Positions 34,280-45,057 of a stretch of DNA of 64,000 nucleotides are shown one piece after another. The position numbers and the translations under genes are program-made. Source of the stretch: Stereocaulon alpinum (Eukaryota > Ascomycota > Lecanoromycetes > Lecanorales > Stereocaulaceae); contig JAEUBA010000030.1 of the NCBI GenBank assembly GCA_018257865.1, positions 62,001 through 126,000 on the forward strand, read 5' to 3'. Below the pieces are notes generated by a model that searched no databases, was not told the DNA's origin, and saw only the letters and a list, made by a program, of their open reading frames with translations. Every line of letters begins with the position of its first letter. Within the stretch, counting starts at the first letter, position 1.

Positions 34280-35389
34280 TCATAAAGATTTTTCGAACTC
34301 CACTATTTCCTTGAAGTCATTCGCGAACTTCTTTACCTCGGTAGTCGTCGCCCGAGGGAGCGGTCTTCGTGCAACGCCTCCATAGCCGAAGAATGTCTCC
34401 AACGCGCTCTTCGTCCCCACGATGCCGCTGGAGATGGCGGCCCAATCGCCTCGCGCTACAATTGCTTGCAGCTTCTTGACCTCGGCCATTTTACCTGCAG
34501 CATATAAATCGACGACTTTGACACAGGCTTTTGGAGCCACATTGCCGATCCCACAGATGATTCCTGAACCACCAACAATGAGTGTCTGGAGGGTAAAATC
34601 TGCCGAACCACCCATACACATAAAGCCTGAGCCCGGATCTGTAGGAGTAGCTGCATTAGTAGCTGCAGCGATTCTGGCGAGTTTGCCGGTGTTTCCACAA
34701 GTGAGTTTGCAGCCAATGATGTTGGGGTGCTTGGCCAATTCGCAGATGGTATCGGAAGAGAGGTCGATGCCGGATACGGCTGCTGGATAGTTGTAGATCA
34801 AGATGGGAATAGGTGACATATCGGCAACATCCTGGAAGAACTCGACTATCGTATCTGACTTGTGCAGTGGTTTGTAGTATGAAGGCGGTAAAACCAGAGC
34901 ATAGTCACCACCAGAGGCAAGGGCTTCCTTGCAGAGTTCGATCGTTTCACGCGTTGACTGAGACCCGCAGCCAACAATAACGGGCAGAGCATGAAATCCA
35001 GCATCATCCAGAGCCATGCGTGTCGTCCAAGTGACTTGCTTCCTTTCATGATGAGAAAGATGGACTGCTTCGCCATTGGAGCCTTGAGTGGCAAGGCCAG
35101 CAACGCCAGCCTTTGCAAGCCTCACTGCGTGTTTTCCAACAGTGACAAGGTCAAGGTCTTCGTTTTCTTTGAAGAAGGCCACAGTAGGCACATAAACACC
35201 GGGTCGTAGGGGCCGAGTAACGTTCATGTCTTCTAGAGAGGAAGCGGATGTGCTCTTCAAAGATTCGCTCGACTGCGAAAATGGTGAATGAGATGCGACC
35301 ATTGGCGGTGTAGCTTGAGGTGAAGGCGACATTAAAGGAAGATCTTGACGGAACCGACTCGCAGGTGAAGCAGTTCTCTGGGGGGACAT
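34280..35389 (-). CDS. DHDPS/NAL-family class I aldolase (HOGA- or GaaC-like)
   Basis: Intronless, 369 residues. The conserved TIM-barrel starts near residue 55 (MNVTRPLRPGVYVPTVAFF). Key motifs are the substrate loop GLATQGSNGEAVHLSHHER, the relay Tyr in IPILIYNYPAAVSG and the Schiff-base Lys in NIIGCKLTCGN. The family cleaves or forms C-C bonds using pyruvate. Fungal members include 4-hydroxy-2-oxoglutarate aldolase-like enzymes and 2-keto-3-deoxy-L-galactonate aldolase of pectin catabolism; lysine synthesis is unlikely because fungi use the aminoadipate route. The first 54 residues are Ser/Pro/Arg-rich and poor in acids. They could be a mitochondrial presequence, or the true start could be the internal Met at about 35227. 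No pectin-pathway neighbours are present. Confidence 0.88.
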   Translation of the reverse strand: MSPQRTASPASRFRQDLPLMSPSPQATPPMVASHSPFSQSSESLKSTSASSLEDMNVTRPLRPGVYVPTVAFFKENEDLDLVTVGKHAVRLAKAGVAGLATQGSNGEAVHLSHHERKQVTWTTRMALDDAGFHALPVIVGCGSQSTRETIELCKEALASGGDYALVLPPSYYKPLHKSDTIVEFFQDVADMSPIPILIYNYPAAVSGIDLSSDTICELAKHPNIIGCKLTCGNTGKLARIAAATNAATPTDPGSGFMCMGGSADFTLQTLIVGGSGIICGIGNVAPKACVKVVDLYAAGKMAEVKKLQAIVARGDWAAISSGIVGTKSALETFFGYGGVARRPLPRATTTEVKKFANDFKEIVEFEKSL

Positions 35390-37749
35390 GTTTGGTGTTT
35401 CGGTCAGATAAGCACAACGGCCGTAAGGATAGCCGAGATGGCAGCAGGGGCAGGGATGAGGCGGAAGTTAGATTATGATTCACTCCGATTCAGCAAGCTT
35501 AATGAGATCATACCCGATAGAAAGGAAGAGGCGCTCCATGGTTAAGTACTCGTTGAAACTCTGTGAGAGATCAGCGAGAGGTCCGAGCGTTGTGAGATGT
35601 TGAGAAGTGGGGGTACATGGAGGCTTCGCTAGGGTAGGGTGTCTTGGATTCGTGGAGCGCAGCGCAGTAAGACGATACAGAGACAACGGTGAGGACGAAA
35701 ATGGAGTTACTTCGGAGGTTTGTCCTGCACGATGTAGAAATTTCATGCACCATTCATGGGGTCATGTGAGCATCAGGTAACCATGTACCACCCGGTCCAC
35801 GGAAAAGGCAGGGTTACAAATCTTACCCCACACTTGAACATGGAAGATTCGCTCCGAATCCCCACACATTATCCACGTTGCCCACGCAGAATTAACTTAT
35901 GCCTTCGGGGAAGTGTAATGATATTAGCTTCACAGACTTTGAATTACCTTGATGCCTTACGAGGAGAATTCGTGGCCAATGAAGGCGACACCTGTCTGGG
36001 AGAGTAATGTCCGAAAAGCTCCTATGAACGCCTACGTGTGACAGCTGACATGTACGACGCGTTCCATTACTCCTTCCAGCCACTGCAAGCTAGCATGTTG
36101 CAGATTTAGAAAGACTTAACGCGCCTTCTTAGTGGACCCTGGGGCCTTATAGAAGTGCCCCAAGGATCGGATAGGAGTTTCGACTCCATTCTGGCGGGCT
36201 CCACCGCCTACTCAGCCGGAAAGCGTGGGGGTTTGCGAGCGGGGACTATCCGCTGACAGGGGCTTAGAGCCTGAAACGCCACCTGTACCTAGGACGATCT
36301 CGGAAGAAAGAGTAAGGTAGATTGCCTTGGTCAGCGCACGAAAATACAAACAAATTGACATCATTAATATTTGTCGCCTTGTGCGCAGCTCAGGCTGAGG
36401 CAGCGCGAGTGCGCAATGCAGCTATTCCGGACCAAGAGGACCTTGACGCGACCTCCTCCGACACATCTTGTGACAATCACACTTCCTAGCAAGGCCCCTT
36501 TAGGAAGGACAAAACAGTGAGGCTTGGTCAGCGGTTCCAGAGTGCAGGCTCTGTATGGCTCGTTCGCGGAGGGGACGGTGAAGAGCTAACGACCGCTCTA
36601 CCCAAAAGAGAAATTCCAAGTATTCAGCCAGCCACTCTAAGCAAGTTGCATCGTTGAATTCTGCACATGACTAGACACATCACCTCCGTAATTTTCCTAT
36701 GATTGATAAATGAGCACCTCGGGTCGACATTGAACGGTTCAGCGTTGAAGTCCTCCGGGTGTTCTATATGCGCACCTCAGCAAGTACTCGCCTTATCCCA
36801 CGCTAGAGGATAGAATCACTGACTGTAATTTAGAAAGCAGTGGGGGTTACCTAGAGGCGGAGGCTGAGTCGCGGCTGGCTTGAGGAAAATATCGTTCTCG
36901 GGAAATTCTATTAGCATTCGGCAAACCTCTACATGAGCCAACCAGGTACCCATGGGATGACTTGCATGGTCGTTTAGCACGTGGCCGCCACTGCCTCTTA
37001 GGTGCATGATTTAGTGTACCTTATGCATAAATCTTCAGACCTCTCGGCACTCAGCGATCCCATTCGTGCCAAAACAATGAGGCTCCAATTTATCGAGGTC
37101 CTATTCAATCTAAATTTTGCTTACAAAAAACAGAAACCCTTGTTGACGCGACCGGTCGCTGGGTATCTTGTATTATATCATAAGCCAGTTGGTGAGGGTT
37201 TAAGACCAAAGAAATAGGATGAGTTGTTCTCGAGGCCCTGCTCTCAGGTGCTAGCTGAAATTGATCGCGTTAAATCACCGACTCGAACTTGCTAATGATG
37301 ATTTCAGGTTCCATGTTTCTACAAATCCAAAGTACTATCATGACGGGTTTCCAAGACCCCACGTAGGGATTTGCAACTATGTTGTTAATATTCAATATTT
37401 TTCAGCGGGAGGATGTGATGGTCGCCATGCCAAGATGCCCACAAAAACATGCATGCGCTAAGTCCTGCGTCCGAGCGTTGAGATCTTCCCGCGTAGTGTT
37501 TGCGGGGAAGCGTTCTGCCACCAGCCTAGGTAAACATTAATAATATCCAACGCCATGTTTCCGGACGACCATTGAGTAACTCTTACTTTGACGCGCTGTA
37601 CCTTTTCCCGTGGTACTACGTACGAGTAAAGGTGCCGCATCCGACGGCGCTGCTGTATTGTGGCACGTCTCAGAGCTAAGGCATTTCCGGAGGATCCGAA
37701 TGATTTCGTAAAACATGGAAAGTTTTGTGTTTGCCATAGAACTAGGTCC
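35390..37749. other. 2.4 kb gene-poor region
   Basis: No supported coding frame on either strand. Short ORFs of 60-88 codons overlap without motifs. It contains a 5-bp stem with a TTCG loop at 36174-36187. There is no strong AT-richness and no transposon-like terminal repeat that I can see. The left end is the aldolase promoter. Confidence 0.5.
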
Positions 37750-39165
37750 TCATCGTTGGCTTTGTAGCCTAAGCTTTGACTGTCTTCGGCGGAGCAATTC
37801 CGCCAACGGAAGGTCATCTTCGCCACGGAACTCGGTATCTTCGTCAACGCCGAAGTCGTCCAACCTATCGCCCTCTGAATCTCGCCACCCTTCTAGGTTC
37901 GTGGCCGAGTGATCGTTGTGACTATCATGTTGGTTGTTGTCCTTCTGAAAGCGCCTCCGAACCGACGTGCTAGGTGGTTCGTGGTCGAAGCGCCTCAGAT
38001 CGTTCTCTTGTCGTCGATGGAAGGCATCAAGACGCTCTTGGTTGGTCGTTGAATCCCTGTCGTGGGTGAAAGGATGTTGGAACGGGTTTCGATCTTGAGG
38101 CCCTGGCATCCGGTCAGGGTCGGGAGGCGGCCAGGAAAGAGAAGGGTCTACTATGTTGAGATCAGCCTTGTCAATCCAGGTATGCTGATATTACCTTCAA
38201 ACCCGTTAGTCTCGAAGTCTAGGCCAGAATTGTTCAATGGTGTCGCAGCGAACGGCCAGAGCCAGAGCAGCGGTGTTCCTGCCATTCCTTGCCTGATGTT
38301 TTGAAAGATACCGATGTCATATGGAAACTCCTGCTTTTTGATTCTTAATCTGGCGCCTCCTGGTCCATCGAGGTATCCGCCGTGTTTACGGGATCGGTAT
38401 ACTAGTGTCTCGTGTCTCTCTATTTCCCAGCCCTCAATGGTCGTCACGTTCGCTCCCAGACACCATATGTTGCGAGCCAGCAGGATTGTAAGGGCGAAAA
38501 GCGTGACTGAATTGACAACGAGGACCACAAACAAGAAGATCATCTGCGCTGGACTTGGACCAAGGTACTGCACGATGCGTAAGTACGACCGTCAACAGGC
38601 AAACGAAGACAGACACCCACGCTTGGTAGATTGCGTTCCTCCCAAACTAGGGCTGCCCGGACGTAGATAAAGTATTGAAGATAAGCCATGGAGGCGACAG
38701 AGTAGAGAAGAAATCGGAAGAAATGGGGAAAGGTACGATACGAGACACAATTGATGATCCACGGACAATGGTGATCCATCTTTGGTATGCATCTACTTCT
38801 GAGATCAGGACTCACACCTTCGTATATCGAAGTGCCTTCTCTTACCTTTGACAAATTTTGCAATGATGTGCTCGCGGAGGCTTGAAGGCTTCGCACTTTC
38901 TACACCATCTATGCTTTTTCCGACGGACTTCCGCATCACTGGACACATTCGCGTTTGTAGTCCATTCAGATGGTACGGAGCCCGCGTTCGTAAAGCAGGC
39001 TCGTCCATAGGTGATCCAGATGCAGATGACCAAGCTATTGAAGATTACCCGTTGGCTTGGCTCGAGTTCATGTGGCTTCATGAATCGGAACAGGAATTGA
39101 GGGCCATAGGCGAGAAAGGCGATCAGGGTAACGACACCAGCGAACGCTAGACGATCTAAAACCAT
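37750..39165 (-). CDS. PFA4: DHHC palmitoyltransferase PFA4-like
   Basis: Adds palmitate to Cys residues; yeast Pfa4 acts on chitin synthase Chs3 in the ER. Start at 39165 with TM1 (LAFAGVVTLIAFLAYGPQFL), TM2 (VIFNSLVICIWITYG), then the cysteine-rich domain KKHRWCRKCEAFKPPRAHHC. A 47-nt intron (38845-38799) joins KICQR to SRCIPKMDHHCPWIINCVSY, which carries the catalytic DHHC. Two more TMs follow, the last being MIFLFVVLVVNSVTLFALTI after a second intron. The PFA4-type tail motif WEIERHETL is present. A 44-nt intron precedes VDPSLSWPPPDPDRMPGP and a charged C-terminus rich in Arg/Asp. About 420 residues, intact. It is interesting beside a chitin synthase activator-like gene, but that lies 37 kb away. 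Confidence 0.9.
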
Positions 39166-39643
39166 TGGTATGCTTGTAAGAAACCAGGCTCTCCAGATCG
39201 AACATCAAGGGACGGGCCAACTTTGTCAGTTTTGGCGTCGGGGCGCGTTTAGCGGCAAATTCAACGCTATGCTGATTCGCCACCTCAAATTGCTTTAGCA
39301 TATTGGGGGTGACTTGTTGGTTCTCAATAAGGGGTGCCAGCTACTTATGTGCTCTGGGCGGCGGCACGCTAGCGGTTGACTAAGCAATAGGCCTGAGAGC
39401 TGATATTTCACACGAATTGCGCACCCTTCGTCGCACTCCGTTTCCTGCTTCTCTCTCGTCATGGAAGATCTTTGCTCTATGACCTGTGCATACGTTTAAG
39501 TTCTTACTGGACTATATCAACCATGGAATTGAATTGGCCTTGGTCTAGAAAGACGAAAATATATTGTCATTCCGAACATTCTAATCAACGCTGTGTGTAT
39601 CCTATCATTGCCGTTGTTTTCCCCCAAGCAGATTGCGCAGATG
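39166..39643. other. Intergenic region
   Basis: 478 bp between tandem minus-strand genes. An ORF overlapping the PFA4 start is probably its 5' leader. No other feature. Confidence 0.5.
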
Positions 39644-40690
39644 TCAACACCCACGCCGAGAATAGATGACTTCTGGGAATTTTCCGCCTCCAGCATCGGC
39701 CAACAAAGTACTATTCTTCCTCATCAATATGTAGTCTGCAAAAGCAGTCGAGTACGCCACCATGATCTCCAAGCCTCTCAATCCATCCACCTTACCCCAC
39801 AACGCTTCCCCCTTCTTCCCCAGTCTTCTTCTCAAACCAATTGCTTCCGCGACTAAAGGAACATCCGTGAACGTCCCATGCTGCGCGCCTTCCAGATTCA
39901 ATTCCAACTTCCACCCTGACAGATGTTTCCAAGCGTCATCCCAATCTGCGAAAGAATCATTTCTTGCAGCTCCAAATTGAAGAAACGGCTCGGAGAGCAT
40001 AATACCCGGTTTCCCCATCGAACCGAAGAGTCGCCCATCAAAATTTACACCGCCTCTAACGCGGGTGTCATCTAATGCTGCCTCTGCAGATGTGGCACCA
40101 CCGAGGGAATGACCGACGACAACGGTATTGTTGACGTTGACGCTGAATGGATACAAGAGAGATGTTGAGCCGAGCTCATCGATCACAAACGAGACATCTT
40201 GAGCTCTGACTTCGACCATTAGCTCCGCAAGATATGGCGAGTCTATGTCGACCCCTCTGATCAGTCTACCGTCCGGGAATTCAACAACAAGAGCATCGAA
40301 TGGGTGGTCAAGAGAGGCAACGATGTACCCTTTGCGAGCAATCTCTTGGGCGATCGTAGTATAAATGAAGCGTGAGCCTCCTGCGCCTGGTGAAAATATG
40401 ATGAGAGGATAAATTGATGGATCCTTCGGGGTAGGAGCACTGTCTTGGCAGCGGGTAAAGATACGTTCGATGGTACCTTTGGCAACGCCGTCTTTAGCCA
40501 GAAGATCGCCGTAGAGAGCGGCTGTAGCTGGTGGCATGTATGGAGTCAAAGGATCTCCTGAATGATACCTTATTTGCTGATCCACAAGAAGCTGAGAACG
40601 GGAGCTATGATTAGGATAGAAGAGGGAAACCATGAGCTCTCGATACCGAGTTTGATTGGTGAAAGGATCGAGACGGGTCTTGTCGATCAT
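39644..40690 (-). CDS. PAF-acetylhydrolase-like alpha/beta hydrolase
   Basis: Long open frame of 348 residues from the first in-frame Met at 40690. The coding frame continues upstream (LNDIDKVGVKNLA) to about 40740, so an N-terminal exon, perhaps with a signal peptide, is missing; I could not join it with confidence. Family motifs: IDKTRLDPF, RELMVSLFYP, the oxyanion region YPLIIFSPGAGGSRFIYTTI, SLDHPFDALVVEFPDGR, the nucleophile elbow VVVGHSLGGATSAEA, VNFDGRLFGSMG (putative acid) and a late His in EGAQHGTFTD. These fit the PAF-AH p/II family, which removes short sn-2 acyl groups from phospholipids. The fungal role is unknown. The C-terminal 60 residues are ordinary. Confidence 0.82.
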   Translation of the reverse strand: MIDKTRLDPFTNQTRYRELMVSLFYPNHSSRSQLLVDQQIRYHSGDPLTPYMPPATAALYGDLLAKDGVAKGTIERIFTRCQDSAPTPKDPSIYPLIIFSPGAGGSRFIYTTIAQEIARKGYIVASLDHPFDALVVEFPDGRLIRGVDIDSPYLAELMVEVRAQDVSFVIDELGSTSLLYPFSVNVNNTVVVGHSLGGATSAEAALDDTRVRGGVNFDGRLFGSMGKPGIMLSEPFLQFGAARNDSFADWDDAWKHLSGWKLELNLEGAQHGTFTDVPLVAEAIGLRRRLGKKGEALWGKVDGLRGLEIMVAYSTAFADYILMRKNSTLLADAGGGKFPEVIYSRRGC

Positions 40691-41460
40691 GGCGAGATTT
40701 TTGACCCCGACCTTGTCAATATCATTGAGGGTTGGTAAGACTATAGATCTATGGAGGAGAGAAGCAAAGACGACGGAACTTACATCAAAAGCTATCTCAA
40801 GATAGACAGACCGCGGAACTGTCTTTGTAACAGTGGCAGAACTTCGTAATCTGTTTCGATGACCAGCTTTCTAGTAAGCCTGGCCCAGCATGGAAGCTTG
40901 GATTCTAGGCAACAGCTTCAATACGATAGGCGACGCCGAACTTGGGCGTTCAGATCGGACACAGCTACTACAGCCGCGGAGCACTTCGACTTTACTTCTC
41001 TGCAGATGCTTGGTAGCAGTGATGCTTCCTCACAGGTACAATCTTATCACTGGCTTTCAAAGATTTGACGATGCGCTATACAGATATAAATGTTGTATTG
41101 CTACAGAAGAAGCCTACTGCCTAACGGTGGGGTTCTACACTTTTACTATATCCACTCGTCTTAGCCTTACTCGGCTAGATCCCCTACGCCCACATTCGAT
41201 GCATCTTAGTCCACTCAAGGATAACTTCACCATCGCTGCATTGACATTGTTGCATTCCATATCATTGTACTGTGTTACTCTAGTAATGATCTCTTCGTTA
41301 ACTCCTTAGTATTCTAGTTTTTGATGTGTCCAGATCTACTGTCTCCGTCACACGTCACATGATGGCGTTTTCTAGATATCAATATCTGCTTGCAAACAAT
41401 GACAAGAGAATTTGACGAGCCTGGATTTGTTCTCTTAAGGCATGAGGGCTCAAAAGAAAG
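40691..41460. other. Divergent region, lipase-like gene and MutL homologue
   Basis: 770 bp. The left part probably contains the missing first exon of the hydrolase (a GTAAGT donor is present on the minus strand near 40784). The right part is the MutL promoter. Confidence 0.45.
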
Positions 41461-44400
41461 ATGCCAATCGCAGCACTTCCTACGATCACAGTCCGCGCCA
41501 TCGGCTCGGCGCAAACTCTCACGGATTCTGCTTCATTGGTCAAAGAGCTTATAGACAATGCCATTGACGGCAGAGCTAGTACTGTCTCTATTGAGATATC
41601 TGAAAACGCCTTGGATGACATCCGGGTTAAAGACAATGGCCATGGCATTGCTCCAGAAGACCGCGCAATGGTCTGCCAACGGTATTGCACAAGCAAGATC
41701 AGAAATCTCGATGACCTCCGTGATATAGGAGGTCGGTCTTTGGGATTTAGAGGAGAGGCACTGGCAAGCGCTGCCGAAATGAGTGGATGCCTTACCATAG
41801 CGACAAGGATAGAAGGGGAGGAGACCGCTTCAGAGGTGAAGTTCGATCGTCAGGGGCATATTGCAAGGTACGTCAAGACGCAGCTACAGGAATTCTGCTA
41901 AAGTTTTCCAGTGAGAAACGTTTGTCTCTTCCCGTAGGAACCACTGTGAGAGTAGAGAGATTTCTCGACACCCTACCCGTGCGTAGGCAGACTGCTGAAA
42001 AGACCTCAGTCAAGGTGTTGGTAAAGGTGAAACGATTGTTGCTCGCTTACGCCCTGTCACGACCTCATCTGCGACTCACTCTAAGGATCTTAAAGGCCAA
42101 GAATGATAAGGGCAACTGGAGGTATGCAGGCATTGGCCATTCGAAGACCGGAGCTTCCGCCTTCGACGCCGCAACGGAGACAATAGGTAAAAAGGTGACG
42201 GATCAATGTCAGTGGATATGCTCGAGCTGGTCCAGCGCCGGACAACAGGCCGATAGAAACTTAAGTATCTCACGGGTTGATGCCCCTCAAGATGAGGTGT
42301 ACACCTTCGAAGCGGTGCTCGTGAAACCCGAATGCGGTAGGTTGTATGACCACCGTGCCCAAGCACGTTGACTAATTATAGATCTTCCAGATATTGCACT
42401 CATCAGTAACATTGGCCAATACCTCTCTGTAGATTCAAGACCAGTGTCATGCGCCAGAGGAACCTTCAAACAGATCATTGGCCTTTACAAATCCCATGTC
42501 CGATCCTTGAAAAGCAATAAGGATAACACAAAGGTCGTGGACCCATTTTTGCGAATGAACGTTGTTTGTCCACTAGGGAGCTATGATGCCAATGTTGAGC
42601 CAGCTAAAGACGATGTCTTATTTGGCAATCCCGATCTAGTCCTGCGTCTCGCCGAAGACTACTTTCGGAGTATATATGGCGAATCAAAACCGACGTTCCC
42701 TGCGTCAACCGCACAAAAACCTTCGCACAGGCCTCAAGGTATCGAATTACTACTTGCAAGGAGGACGTCTTCAGATAGAAATAGTTCCATGGGGGTCGCT
42801 CCGTCAGCACCTCCTGCCTATCATGGTCATCCTTCACCCGAAAAGTCTACACTTCAACAGCATGTCTCGACAACTGCTCCAATCCCCAAAGACTCTGAGG
42901 CTGAGCGTAGAGCGAGGATACAAGCCGCTGAGGAGATGTACCAAAGTCTTAAATCCAACAGTCACCCAGTCAACGAGGCTGTGGACGAGTCTGAGGCGTT
43001 AGGTCAACAGCCTTCCATGAGGTCATCACGTCAGGATCATGATTTGCTTCGAAGCTCGCCTGAAGGCAGCCTCAGTTCACCACCGAGAGAGTCAGCTTGG
43101 AAACCTTCCATGTACGCTGACGAGGAGGACGATATGGAGCAACTGGGTGATGCTCTAGTCCAGAAAGCTACACCAGTAATAGAACATGACATAGATGAGG
43201 ACACTTTACGGAACGTAGAGGTAACGAACCCATGGACGCTAGCCAAACTCAATGCACCGTTTCGTCCACCGGGTCGCAACCCGCGGCCAACAGGAATTGT
43301 TGAAAGCAACGGGCAATTGCCCACACCAGGACGGCAACAGGGTGATGCTGGTACTTTCACAGATCCGTCATTGGATGACCTTCTGCATTACTCTGGTCCC
43401 TCAATGCGAGGACCGATGAAGCATAGACCTTCGTCTCATAGCCTCCCGGATGGTGGGCTCTCCTCGTTACCCAGTCCATTTCCATTCCCACTAAGAGCTC
43501 GTGGGAACTCCCAAGGTAGCCGCATAGGGCGAAGAGTGGTGGGCTTGGATGCGCGTCACCATGGGAGGGGTGGTCTGGACATATGGATGCAAAGATCCAA
43601 CTCCGATAGCGGGAACGCCGATAACATAGGAACCGACGGTGGTTTGATCGACTTGAGCCTAGATTCAAGTCATCCACAACATCAGCGTGGTTTCGTATCC
43701 GCTAGATCTTTACCCATGGGAACCCCACTGAGCGACATACCCGACGCATCTCAGCGGCCAAGACGGAAACCAGGGCCGCATAGGCAGCAACAAGGAGCTT
43801 TGGATAAGTCCTCTGTTCCTTCAGTCAACGACCCCGAGCGCGTATGGTTCAACACAGGTAGTGAAACTCGGAGGAGGCAAGCTCAACAGGCCCGTCCCAG
43901 AGCGAACCCACATGAGACTACAGCTGCCAGGGCGCTCATGCTCCGGGACAGCGAAGACGAAGAATCAACCATTCCAGCACCTCTGGACGAATCAGTGCGG
44001 CCCATGCATCCTGACTTGGTAATCGCCCTGGACTACGAAGCTCGAAAGCAAAAAGCCATAGATCAGCGACGTGAGCTCCTACGCCAACAAGCTGCAGCGG
44101 AAAAGCGAAATGCTAGAGACTTAGCAGAAAACTCAGCAGATGCATCGACCAACAACCTCCCCACCATTTCTCCTCACAAGAACCGCCAGAATAAAGCCAT
44201 AGCTGCCCTCCACACCAACGAACATCTTTCTACAGCAGCTACTCAACCCGAAGAACACTCACCTGCATTCGAAGCCGACGATCCTCGAGCATACCTCCTC
44301 CGCGTCCAACAGCGCGAAGACGCTGAACGAAAAGCTGGTCTAACGGCGTCCAAGTCGAAACGTAGAAAAACCACTTTGTTGCCTTTTGAGACTCTGCGGG

Positions 44401-44705
44401 AGGATACTTATATCGGTGACCTAATATTGCAGGTGAAGACTACCGATCTTACTATCAAGTCACAGATAGAGAAAGGTCGTCTACATGATGAATACACCAA
44501 TTCTGGCGAGAACTTGGCGGCATTCTCGTCGCCGACGGCTCAGCAGATCAAGGGGTGGGAGGAGACACTGAAGAAGATGGTGAAGGCTTCGTACCGGATT
44601 GAGGGCATGTCGCCTGAGGAGGAGATGGATGGAGAGTTGGACGTTGATCTTATGGCGATCTGGTTGGAACATGTTGCGCAGACGGCCGATCTGACAGTAT
44701 CTTGA
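41461..44705 (+). CDS. MutL homologue, MLH2/human PMS1-type
   Basis: GHKL ATPase of DNA mismatch repair. It starts MPIAALPTITVRAIGSAQTL, close to the MLH2-like branch and unlike canonical fungal PMS1. ATP-site motifs are VKELIDNAIDGRA, VKDNGHGIAPEDR and SLGFRGEALASAAEM (near residue 98). A short intron near 41868-41909 joins HIA to SEKRLSLPVGTTVRVERFLD, which leads to LPVRRQTAEK. A second intron (about 42338-42381) joins KPEC to DLPDIALISNIGQYL. Beyond about 330 residues comes a long, polar linker with many Ser/Pro/Arg, ending in a conserved helical region (LVIALDYEARKQKAID and SGENLAAFSSPTAQQIKGWE). I see no DQHA-type endonuclease motif, consistent with an MLH1-partner accessory subunit. About 1,050 residues. 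The last 200 nt are G-rich. Confidence 0.85.
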
Positions 44706-45057
44706 TCGCTTTGTGTCGTACTGCGACTGTTTGCTTATTTATCAACCCTGGAAGAAGACCCTGGCATTGCATAGCGAGCTGGGGTGTGATTCTGGCTTTG
44801 GCATTGGTATTGGCATTGATGATCATGTTCAGCGTTTAGATACCCATTTGCTTATCCAGAGCTATTGCAAGGCTCTTGATACTGGCTCCGCAAGAAGAAA
44901 AAACCGCAAAAATCAAAGCTCACACTCCCAATCAACGCCATAGCGCCATGCTTTCTAAATGCATGACCGCGTGTCCAATAGAAGAGCGAAACCCTCTATA
45001 CCCAACCACTAAAAGTTTGACAATGCAGCATAACCCATAGCGGCTGCCAAGTCCTGC
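44706..45057. other. Convergent intergenic region
   Basis: 352 bp between MutL and Polo kinase stops. The + strand is G-rich to about 44830, A-rich in the middle, then C-rich into the kinase 3' end. No gene. Confidence 0.6.

Noticed and set aside
36121..36300. Possible tRNA around the TTCGA sequence
   Set aside because: The T-arm-like stem is not followed by a matching acceptor stem, and no anticodon arm can be folded.
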